DNA from: Rostratula benghalensis
Lineage: Eukaryota; Chordata; Aves; Charadriiformes; Rostratulidae
Direction: 5' to 3'
NCBI GenBank assembly: GCA_013399305.1
Contig: VXAI01000067.1
Span: forward strand, 62,001-126,000
Length of the DNA: 64,000 nt
Position numbers and translations under genes: made by a program. Position 1 is the stretch's first letter; each line of letters starts with the position of its first letter. The notes beneath the pieces were generated by a model, which saw only the letters and a program-made list of their open reading frames with translations, did not search any database and had not been told where the DNA came from. This document shows positions 29,701 through 41,700 of the stretch, piece by piece.

Positions 29701-32700
29701 GTTGTGGGTCACAGCACAGCACTGCGCCCCAACGGGAACCTCGCATCGCCCAGCCTTCTGCAAACCGAGAGGGTGATGAAATATTTATGAGACTGCTTTG
29801 GGTGGGAGCAGCTGTTCCATCTATCTGACACTGGCACAATTTGTCAGTAGGAGATGTAAAATATTATGCCAGGCCAGGAGCTTAAAATTTACACATTCAA
29901 AATAATGATTTTTAATGTATAAAATGCTAGGAAGGTCTATTAAAATATATACATATTTCTCCAGGTGACAAGCTGGCTGCGAATTTGAACATCCTTTAAA
30001 TAATTTGTGCAATGCACTGTAGCATCCTTGAGTCCCCATTAAATTTTACTGGCCAAGACTCAGAATCAACAAGGCTCATGGGCTGAAGCAGCCTTAGACT
30101 GAACAGCTTCACAAGTGTTGGTAGCAGCTAATTTTTTCCATCTTGCAATTTGGTCTCGCAGTTTCATAGGGCATGGGAAGACACATCGTGTAATCCATGA
30201 TGGACCACTGTTGGCATTTCTCCTAATCCTGTTGTTTTGGGTTTGTGGTGGGGGTTTTTTTGGGTTGGTTTTTTTTTTTTTTTTGCTAATTTTGGGGAAC
30301 TTTGCCCAAGGACAAAGGTGGAGGAAAGGGAAGATGGAGGGAGTGAAGATGGATGGAGAAGGAACACGATGATTTAGTTTGGTTTAGATATTTTTACATG
30401 CATCGTTCCTTGAGACAACATTTACCAAGCTTTCATTTACTAAATAGATTTTTTTCTTTTAACTAGGATTTTCACATTGAAAAAACATTCTTTATTGGTG
30501 CAATGATGCGATAGCTCAAAGTCAACTTAGACCTTGGAGGTGGCACATGATTTTGTAGCATCAATTATTTGTCCATTATTAATGTTTGGGACAGAAGAGA
30601 AAGTGTCTCTCTACTTTCTGCTTGTGATTAGATGCTGTGGCCATGCTGTCACTCTTGGAGGTGGCCTCGGGATCTAGGTAGATTCAGAAACGCCTGCTCT
30701 GCTGCTGTAGGAATTAGCATTGGTAATGCAAGACAAGTTTGGGCTGTCGGCACCGTGTTGCTGCACTCAGAAGAGTAATCAAGTGAAAGGCTTTAGTTTC
30801 ATAATGAGCCAAGTGATCCTCTATAGCTTTCAAAAATAGAATGTTAGTAAAATCTAGCAGGTATTAATTAACTAAGAATTAAAAAGAAGTGGCAGCAGAA
30901 CTCATTGTGGACTGACTTTCCAAATATATGAGGTAAACAAAAAATGGAGACAGTGTTTCACCACCATTTCTGTTACAGCTGTCTTTACATCCCTAATATC
31001 AATAAGAATGAAGGGTAATATTTTGACTCTTAAAGCCTGAGTTCTGTCACTAAGATGGAGAAAAAAATCAGTTATTTGTACTTGTTTCTACAAACAAATG
31101 TGTTAAATACATGTGTTAGTAAACTAGAGACATGGCTGAAATCTATTGGGCAATGAGATCACTATTGGTTTTATATTGAAGATTAGCTTTGCTCAGTCAC
31201 ATACAATTTTTTATTATGGAAATGTGGGGAAATGTCCTCTTCTCAGCTCCTGTAATTTTTCACAGCAGTCTCCTGTGTGCTTTATGAAGATAGCTACAGA
31301 AGTAAAATTTGATAGATAACTTCCAATTCATTTTGTCTTTTCATATTTCATAGAACCCTCATAAATTTTTCATACCTGCCCATAAAGAGATATTGTAAAA
31401 GGGAGGCTCACAACAGCCCTTTACTATTTGCAAGAAACCCCAGAGTAGAACTTCCTGTTGATACAATATTTTAAAAATAATTGGTTTGTTATAGGTATTT
31501 TGTCATAGCAAAAGATACATTTTGTGAAAAGCTGGAGTTAAATCACTTAAGGCAAAAATATAGTGTAGTTGTTCCTAATGGTCTTTATAACACTGCAAAG
31601 GTAATCAAGTCATTTGTGTGTGTAGTGACTGCATGTGCTATCAGATACCAACTACTGCCATCAGAGAGCACGTACTCTACATATGCAATTTCAGCTGTTG
31701 TATAGAAAACAGCTGGATTTGAGAGCTCAGTCTTCATTCATAAGCACCATCATGGATCATAGTCTACACCCGAAATTTCACTTGGCTTTGCAAGTGTGCA
31801 CATTGTTGGGATTTAAGAATTGTATATGTATGTTTGTTGGAAATTTCCGCATATGTGTGTTATACAAAACGCAGGTGCCTCCACATAAAAATCCAGATTT
31901 CTCTTAGACCAGTTAGAGAAGATTTGTTTTACCAGTCTTTATAACCCCAGCATTTTACTGACAGAGAGCATACTAAATACCTGCCGTAAATCTGCAAGTT
32001 AGAGGACAAGATTAATAAGTGGATAGTGATTCTTCCCATTGCTTGACTATAAAATGTGATGGGGTTTTTGTGCTTTTATTTACAGTTTTGTCATAAGTGT
32101 TCTGAGTTATCGAAGGATATAATGGCAATCCTTTTATTCACAAACTGAGCAATAAAATATATCTATTTATATTTTTGCTTTTAGTATGCCTTTCCTTTCT
32201 AGCATTTCAAGTTTCTCAAAACACAGGCAAGCAAGGCCAAGCTGTTTGAGCAGAAAGACAAAGTTACTCATTCTTATACTGCATACATCTTAATTAAAAG
32301 AATTAATTATGTATTATGCCTTTTCTACCATCTTTTCAATCCTCCTTTTAAAACTTTAAACACCAGCTAAAGTGTTTAAAGCCCTGCAGCCATGACTGGC
32401 TGTGATAATAGCTGTATTTCAAAAGTGCCAGACTGACTTCAGAGCATATGTCCTACAGCAACTTGTAGAGATTGGGATCGCTACTTTTTGTCCTTATCCT
32501 TTCCCCTGCTTCCCCCAGTTTGATATAACCCTCTTACTGGAAGCATTCAAGCTTTTCCCTAAAGACTTCTACCTTCATTTTTGCCAGTAATAAGAAGATT
32601 AAACCAGAAAAGCTACGCTTTCATATGGCCCCATCGTACATTCAGATCTACCTTCTTCTCATTTTTTTCTATGTCTTGATAATCCCTTGCTTGCATCCCC

Positions 32701-35700
32701 CAGACAAACTCATTTGCATTCTTTAATTTAATTGACTTGCTCTTAGGAACAGAAGACATTGATAATTTTTAATCCAAACATATGTCTTTAATACTTTCAA
32801 CTTTAATAGACTATCAACACCAAGTGAAACAGGAAGGGGACGAAATAAACAAAATCAAATCAAACCAGGGAACACAAAATAGCTGCTTTTATTCTCCATG
32901 GGCTTTTACTGTGATTGGCCAGAGCTATAGTGATGTCCCTCTTTTAAAAATACCCCCATTCCTTTTGAAAGAACCTCCCTGCCAAAGAATTAGAGGTTTT
33001 TTTCTTGTCAAAAATTTTAAATTTATAATAAAAATTAATTGTTCGCTTTTGCAGGTGTATGAACTATATGAAGATAGTAATCTGCATGGTTCAATAGAGA
33101 TAAATCAATTTAATAAATATCTTTCATGCTTTTTCCAGTTTGCAGAGAAATTCCAAGAAGTAAAAGAAGCTGCCAAACTAGCAAGAGACAGATCTCAAGA
33201 GAAAATTGAGACCTCAAGCAATCATTCCCAGGTTTGTAATTTAGCTTTAATGCCTGTATGCATACAGCATAAATAATTTAAAGTTAAATTTTTTAATGGA
33301 CTGTACCAGCTTCTGGCAGCAAGCTTAAAGTATATAAAATGGAGATTGCTGAAGGTAATTGTCAGCTGTTGGACATGAACATTGTCAGAGGAATATTTTT
33401 CATCCATCCATGCTCTTTGCCTTCATTTATATCTAATTTTTTTCTTAAGCCGTTATACTTTTTAATAACGGAAAGATGTGCATCCTTTGATTTTTACTGT
33501 TAGGTGTACTTTGGTCACTGGAAAGTAAGTCAGTGTGGTGCTTCAGCAGGCAGTAAGCGAGATTCATGGAGATAGTTTGCCAATGGAGAGAGTGACTTTG
33601 CGGCCATAGTGTTTCATTGCTGTGGGGGGACTAATGGAAAGCTGGGGGGTAGGAAGAGAGGCCATGCTTGTGTTCCTGATTTCACAATACACTTTTCTAG
33701 ACAGCACACCTTGATATAGCCAAGTGCCTCTGTGTCCTGGGAAATCCGGGTTTCTCAGAGATCAGGGAAATTGAGTGTTCTCCCAGTCTCTCCATATGTT
33801 TGACTGGAAGTGCAGAAACATTGTGTTAGATAAGAATGAGCCCTGTTCAGTGGGTGCTCTTTGCCTGGGCTAAGGTTTGGAGGAGACTTAGACAAATTTT
33901 GATCAGAATGAAACTCAGCTGCAGGATTAGAAAAATGTTGCTGAGTGTTCTTAGTCTTGCATCTACCCCCTTTGTGAGGTCCACAAAGATTGATCTGAGA
34001 AGGCTGACTTTGGATACTTGTTATTTGAAGACATTGGTCATGGCCTTTATGGTATGGTTTCATTATCTTAAAAAACCCAAACAACGTTTAGAAAACACAA
34101 GCCTTTTCAGTAAAACCATTTTTTTAAATACTTCAAACTTCCATTTTGTGTATCATGACCGTTTTTTATTCTTTTTAAACAGACCAGCTTTGCAGCCAAG
34201 ATTTAAAGGCTATGTGCCCGTTACCACTGTTCTGCCAGGAGAGTGTACCCAGCCTAGGTCTCAGGAGGGTGGTATGGAATAAGAATTACAAGAAACTGGT
34301 GTTGTGGTGTTGCAGGAGAACCCAGTGTTCATTTGTGTGTTGTGCTGCAGGAATCTGGACGTGAAACACCATCTTCCACTCGAGCATCTAGTGTGAATGG
34401 GACAGATGACGAGAAAGCATCACACGGTGGTCCTGCTGAGGCGCACCTCAAGTCTGAGAATGATAAATTAAAAATTGCTCTAGCCCAAAGGTGAAGTTGC
34501 TTTAATACATAAATTGCATTGGAATAGCATGCTGTAAATTACCTGGTGGCTAATGATATTAACAGAAATTATTCAAATGTAATTGCACTAATTTAAAACG
34601 ACACAGCAGAATGGATGAATGAGCAGATTTTAGCAAGTATGTCCTGGTATCCAGTTGAGAGATATTTAACTTTTTTTTTTTTTTCCTGATCTAGTTTGTG
34701 ATGGAGTAAGAACTCTTTACTCTGCTGATGCCAACTATTATAGCCATTTTCATTTGTGAAGTTTTAGAGCTACAGAAATAACATTAAAGCCGTGGGGGAG
34801 CAATTGCTACTGATAACATGTGAAGCCAATCTCTTCTTCCTCTTTGAGTTTGCTACATTTACTTTGATGAAAATAGATGCGGATGTTTAAAATTATAAAA
34901 GGGAATGAACTCAGCTGTAAAATGTTGAAGTGAGAAATATCATTCCACCAGGCTTCTTAGAAGTCTCAGGGGGATGTTTCTAAAGCTGTGGACAATGCCC
35001 CTTGAAGTCATGTTTTTTGCTATTTGCTTTGATAAATTACCTGAAAACGCTGAGAAGAGCAATTTGCAGCCCTAGTGAAAATACAGGTGTTGGAATATGC
35101 AAAATTAAGACATTAAAATAGAATCCTTCTCTACTGGGATCTTGCCTTGTCTGCCTCTCACATGCGAATGTATCTGTGAATGGAAAGAAAATCTAACAGG
35201 ATCAAGCTACTTTTAAACAGCTATTTAAAAAGTAAGGCATCAGCACCATGAGCATTGTTACCCAGTGAGCAATTCTAAGATTGCATACATTATATTTGCA
35301 GTACTCATCTCTCTTTATTGACATTTCAATGGCATAACCAATTTCAAATCATAACATTTGCTTGTTCCTCCTGCTGAAGACACCTCCACAGGCAAGCAGC
35401 AACTAGCATGTGAGGGACCTTCAAAGCCTTCCTTCCACTCACTCTCTAATCTCCTGATCTACACCGCAGCTTGAAGCTTTAGGGAATGAGTAGTTTAATT
35501 CTTCAGCATTATCTAACACTCCCAGATTTAAGGCTGATTTTTTTTTTCTTTAATGATCAAATATGAGTAGTGTCACTCCCTGACATTGTCTGTTCTGAAT
35601 TATCATACCATCTGCAAATGTGCAGAGTCACTTTGTCGCAGGGGTACCAGGTCCCCAGGCGGGTGCTGAGCGCGGCACAGCCTCCCCGCTCTGGATGAGA

Positions 35701-38700
35701 GCGCGGACCATGCACAGCCCTGTAGAAAAGCCCTGTTTGGAAATGGTGGAGATGACATGCATCTGAGCGTGCTTGATCTTACAACAGCAGATTATTGGTA
35801 AACACGCACTGCGGGTGGAGGAGTTTGCAGTCAGGTAAAGAGGACTTTAAGGTGAAGCCTCTAACGGCACCCTGTCTCTTTCAGTTCATCCAATGTGAAG
35901 AAATGGGAGACAGAGCTGCAGACGCTGCGGGAGAGCAATGCCAGGCTGACCACGGCGCTGCAGGAGTCTGCGGCCAGCATTGAGCACTGGAAGAAGCAGT
36001 TCTCAGCCTGCAAGGAGGAGAATGACCAGCTGAGGACCAAGGTAGGAGAATGAACCCACAGGAAGAGACATCTCTTCCAGTTAGCTGCTCCTGCCATTGC
36101 ACTTTCTTTCTCTTGGATTTCTGCTGCTTTGTCTTTGTGTGCATTAGGATACAGATTTTGTCTTTAAATGGGAGGTTGACTAGGGGGGTTGAGGAGCTGC
36201 TTGCCTCTGTACATAGCAGGCAGGGAAGTTCTGAGGGCTGGGGATCAGTGGAAGGACTGGTGCTCCCACATCACGTGAATCCCCCTCCCTGCCTCTTGGT
36301 TTGGGAGAGTTGGTGTCAGCAAGGGCTGCTGGGTGGGGTGATGAAGTAAAAAGGTTTTAAAAGTGGGAGTACTATTTCGTACCCCTTTCAAAGCTCATTT
36401 TGAACTGCCATATGGTGAATGAGCAGAAGGCGAGGTTATGGCCTGGATACCCACAGGAAACCAAGCTGGGAACCACTGAGTATTAGAAGCAAATCTCGAC
36501 AGCGGTCAGAAGAATGAGGACAGGAGTTACATCCTCAGCGCTGCAGGCTGCGAGCTGGGTCCTCCAGTGCTGACACTGGGCACATCTCATCCAGAAACCT
36601 GTCAAGAGGCATCATGAAAAAGCTTTTTTCCTCTCCATTACTGAGCACAATGATTCTCAGTAGTGTTCAACTGAGGTTGAGCAGTGGCTACAGCAGAGAA
36701 CAATTGAAAAGTGTAAATTTTTAAACTTAGTTTAGAGTAGTCATTGGTATTGTCTTTCAAATAATCCCATGCTATCTGTCAAGAGCTGGTAGCAGTCCTA
36801 CATGGTGCTGACACCAACCTGGGAATGGGGGAGCCTGGTTTCTGTGAGCACCCCTTGCCAGAGTAATTTCATGTTATTAATCTTAAATGTCTTTGAAACC
36901 GCTGGTCCCTTTCCCTGCTGTCTCAGATGGATCACTGGGACATTTGGTGTAGAACCCAGATTGTATCAGTCTGTTGAGGATTTTTTTTTTTGTTTTTTTG
37001 GGGGGGTTGTTTGTTTAGTGATTGCTTTCAAAGAAGGGAAGGAACTTCATATCTTTTTGTATGTCAGTAGGCTGCAAACAGCATTTCAGGGTTCGTGGAG
37101 GCCCGGGTTGCCTGTCGGTGCTGAAAAATCCATGTAGAACAACCTTTTTGCCAGGCAGATGCTCTCTATCTGTTCACATGTATTTTAGGTGTGCACAGTG
37201 ATAATGCAGAGATATTAACTGATGTTACATTAACAAATTAATATAAATTGTTTACATGATTTGTGTTCCTATATCCAGTCTCTTTTGGATAGGGGAGAAG
37301 TGAGAACAGTATGTTAAAAGAAAATAGTATAATTTGTTATTTTTTGCTAATCACTAACTACTCACTTGTAGGGGTTTTTTTACCTTTCTGTACTGTTGCA
37401 GCAAGAAGTTCTCTTTAAGATTAAGTGATGAAACGTGCCACATCTCAGTAGCTGTAGCCTAGATATGAAGAGATTATCAAAATACTGCCTTACTACAGCT
37501 GCAAAGTCATTGTATCGGTGACTAGCCAGGCTACAGGCATGCAGGAACACTGTCTGTGTAATGTGCTGTCTTTTTCTGCACGGAGAGGTTTTTCTGAGCT
37601 TTTCCCCAAGTGGGTTCCTCGCTCAGCACTCACGCTGCACCACTGCAGCACCCTGGGAAGTTCCTTCTCCTTTATTAATTAGGGCAGAATTTTTTTCATA
37701 TTGCTTTACCTTCAAATGAGGGAAGTTATAATCCCAAAGCAACGTGAAGCTGAGCATTAAAGTACATCCTTTAATGAGCTGGCCCGTCAGCCTGTGGGAA
37801 GTGCATCTCCTGGGAGCTAAGTCCAGAGCTGGCAGGAGGAGGTATGGAGAGAGCAAAGCACATCCCTGGGCGAGAGAACAAAGCAGCGTACTTTACTCTG
37901 AACTGGCTCTCCCTGCGAAGTTTTGATGTTGTGTGTCTCATACTCCAGCTGGAATAATAAGCAACCCTTGAGGGGGCAAAGCTGGGAGTGTTGGAGACTT
38001 CTCTTCCCCTTGCTACATTAAGAAAACCTATTCCTTATAGTCCTCTGTTGGCTTCACAGAAAGGAAGTGTGGATTTTATCCCCAGCCCCACTTATTTTAG
38101 CAGCACATTCTTGAGTAATTAGATGAGAAACTGTGCAAGAGAGAATAAACACAGTCTCAGGGCTTCCCAGTGGATGTGTAAATTGGCCCTTTTTAAGGAA
38201 AGAAGTGATAATTTTGTTACGGTGAATCAAGTGCTATAATCTAGAAAGGGATCCACGAGAAATTAAAATTGTCCATGTTTCCCTCTGCTCATTGGATCAA
38301 TGCCCCTTTACATCAGCTGTGGTCTGCCCCAGATTTTCAGAAATCTGAAGAATTTCACTTCATGTCTGACTTTTCTTCAATCTTTAGATTGAAGAATTGG
38401 AGGAACAGTGCAATGAAATAAATAAAGAGAAGGAAAGAAATGCTCAGCTGAGTAGACGTCTCCAGGAACTGGAAACAGAACTTCAGGACAAAGAGCTGGT
38501 AAGTTCCCTGAACACAGAAATGCCATGCTTTAGGGTCTGAGAGGGTCTGTCTGCCTCTCACTTGGGATGTAGATTTATGGACTGACCCACTTACAGACAA
38601 AAGCAGCCAGGTGTCTCAGGGTGCCACCCTTTCCTAGATTTTCTCATGTACAACTCTAGCAATAGTTTGGTAGAGTTCCCCAGGTTTCAGTTCCACGATG

Positions 38701-41700
38701 TGTTGTGTGCTGTGACAGTGCCCTTTCACTTGGCAGTGGCCAGTCCAGCCCAAACCACAAGTTGTTGACAACCACGATACCTGTAGGTGTACAAGCGGTA
38801 AAACAGGTTGCTCGAAGCTGGACAGATGCGTGCTGAGAACAGATTCGGTTGCCAGTCCTTTTGACCTGAATTCCCATGTACATCAGGAGCATCATTAAAA
38901 AAGGCGTCATTTACAAAATCATTTGGCATTTGTGTATCAAGTCCCATTGCTTTTTCCAGATGGCTTGTAGCTTTCAGCTTTGCTGTTTTACGGTCTCCCT
39001 CTGATCTCAGGACAGATGCCAAGAGTGAGAAATTCAGTTTCATTTAGAGTACCCCAGTTTGTCATTTTTGACATATAGGGTGTTCTTTTTTCTATGGAGA
39101 ATGATATTGGTGGCTTGGAGCCCCTGAACAGTAGGGAAAATAATGGGATCCTTGGTTTTTTTCTTTCATTACAGTGACCAAATGCTCTGTGCTGGCTGAA
39201 AAGAAAAAGCTGTCAGCAGGCGCAGTAAAGTTTGCCATGTGCCATTACAGCATCTCTGCTGGTGCTCTTAAAAGCAGTGCTGCTAAGGGGTTTTAAGATG
39301 GCACAAGGAAATAGTTTAGGGAGATGGATTTTGATGCACTGTTATAAATATGTTTTTCAGCCCCATATTTCAAAGGAAAATGTCATGCTTTCTTCCTGAC
39401 CTTTCTGTGGTAATAGCATGTATAATAACCCTTATTCCCTGCTAGCATTTTCCTCAAGATCCACATTTTTATGGTACCAAATGAACCAGAAAATTGATTG
39501 ACTTGTGAATATTACATGCCTATCTTCCATTTACACTGACAATACACTAACTTGTTTTCAAACTGCATAGTTACATTAGCAGGTTCTTCATTACGTCTAA
39601 ACCACCCATAAGTAACCTTTTCATGGTTTTCAATTCAAACTAGTGTGAAGCCTACTGTGTTGCTGCGTAAGTAGCGTGAAGCCTACTGTGTTGCTGCTGA
39701 TACCATCTTCATGTAGGAAGTGAGGAGAGAGAAATGTAAAGACATGGGAATCAGGACAGAGCTATCTAGTGAAATATCTATATTTTTTTTTATATATACC
39801 ATAAGCTGTATAGCATATACACACACACTGTGTTATACTACATGTAATTGTAGTGTATGTATATAGTAAGTAAATGTAGTATAATATATTTATGTTTTGA
39901 GATACAGGCCCCCATACATCAATTATGTATTGAAAAAACAGATACATATGTGCACAAGAACTCATATCTCAAAAGAAAGTGTAAGTTGCCCTTTCTTTCC
40001 CCTCTATCAGCAGTTGGGACATTGCCTGGATATAGTTACTCTTACATTAGTTACATTCTTCAGTGCAGTTCACAAAAAATCTATAGTATTACCATTTGTC
40101 TTCTTACACGAATGTAAACTAATGCCGAAAAACTGGGAGGAAACAACAGAAATGGGTAGAGTTGTCCTGGAATTACAGAATATCTCCCAAAAAAAATAAG
40201 ACAGCAGCATGTTTTCCAGGATACACTTGGATTCTCATAAAATTTGGGAGAGACTGGAAGTGCTGAATATTGGTGTAATTAAAACAAGGGAATCAAGGAC
40301 CGTGAGGAAAAGTGTTATTGCCAGATTCTGTGGAAGAGCTGGGCTTTGGATTCTGTTACACTCCTATTGGGCTGTAAGTTCGTGGCCAAGAAAAATCTGC
40401 CTTTCAGGTAGGGCTGTTTTTTCTGTCAGTATGTTTTGGAGAGGACCTATCCCTCTTTGCTCTTGAGATGGTCACTTACAAGGGCAGTCTCTAGAGAAGG
40501 ACCTTGCACTCTCTTCAAGTCACAGAGTTTCTCTTGGACCTGCAAATGTGCTTTTCAGATGGTGTGACAATCCTTCTGTAATATGTGTAGCTTTTTTCGA
40601 GTCTTTCCCTACTACCCATGTCAGTGGTGGTCACTTGTGGTGTTAATGTACTCAGCTCTCCCAGTTCCCATCAGAGACATAGTTCTGCTATCAAGTCACG
40701 TTGCTCTTTTCATGAACCTCTTTCAGCCAGTCCTCTCAATTTTGATAGTGATGCCAGAACCAAATACAAATTGGGAGGGAGAGTTCTCAGAACTGTGCAG
40801 TGGAGGAGAGCCCATTACAGCTGTGCTCTGTAATGATGCCTCTATATATTCAGCTTGTAGTGCCATTGGCCTTTTTTTTTTTGCTGCCATATATCATTGA
40901 AAATTCATGTCTAATTTGCTCTTTGCTACCATCTACAAATTGCTCATAGCATTACAGCCCTTCAGATTTCTCTCTTATTGAATGTATCTTTTGCATAGGT
41001 ATGTGTTTTGGGTTAAGATTTCATTGATGTAATTAATGATATTCATGCTAGAGACTGGATTACATTGTCTGCTTTAGAAATACAAAATCAAAAATATAGT
41101 GCAAAAATGTATCCTAGTAGAAATTAGCATGAGTTTTGGAATGCATACATGCTATTTTGATTATTTTACATCCAAGTACTGTACAGAATACAATAAAATA
41201 TGCAAAGTCATTTAATATTCTCAAGTTTTCATTATGTTTTAAATTGAAGCTTGCATTCCTTTTTTTTTTTTTTTTATGTTTTCAAAGGAACTGGAAGAGC
41301 TCCGAAAGCAGGGTGAAATTATACCACAGCTAATGTCAGAATGTGAATCTGTATCTCAACAATTACAGGTACAGTTTATCAACAAAATTAATTTTAAAGT
41401 AGGTGATAATAGGTGAACATTCACTTTCTTCCTCGTAACTATACGCTTTTCTCTGTTCAGACTCCAGTGTTTGAAGGCAGTTAGTTGAAAAAAAAAGCAG
41501 CTAATACATGCAAAAATACACTGTGCCCCTCCCAGCATAAGAGTAATTATATAGCTCTATTGCTTTGCCTTGCTGTTTACAGAAATTGTTTTGCCTGGGA
41601 TGGTGTTGCTTCTGTCTCCTGCAGATCCCAGAGTATCCTCTATCTCATATTCCTGCTGCTCTGGGCTCCTGGAGCTGCACTGCAGCCATGTGTGCTGAGT

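Larger units (their letters stand above)
26335..33138 (+). other. HOMER2: HOMER2 intron 3 (6.8 kb)
   Basis: This is a GT-AG intron of phase 0. It contains a short GAAT/AAAT simple repeat at 28.77 kb, an A/T-rich homeodomain-site-rich patch at 28.93-29.06 kb, and a G/T-rich then poly-T tract at 30.25-30.29 kb followed by a purine-rich run (about 30.30-30.37 kb). I see no gene within it. The acceptor CTTTTTCCAG lies directly before exon 4. Confidence 0.9.

Noticed and set aside
32782..33276. 164-codon plus frame containing exon 4
   Set aside because: Only 33139-33231 matches Homer2. The rest is intron on both sides of a clear acceptor and donor.
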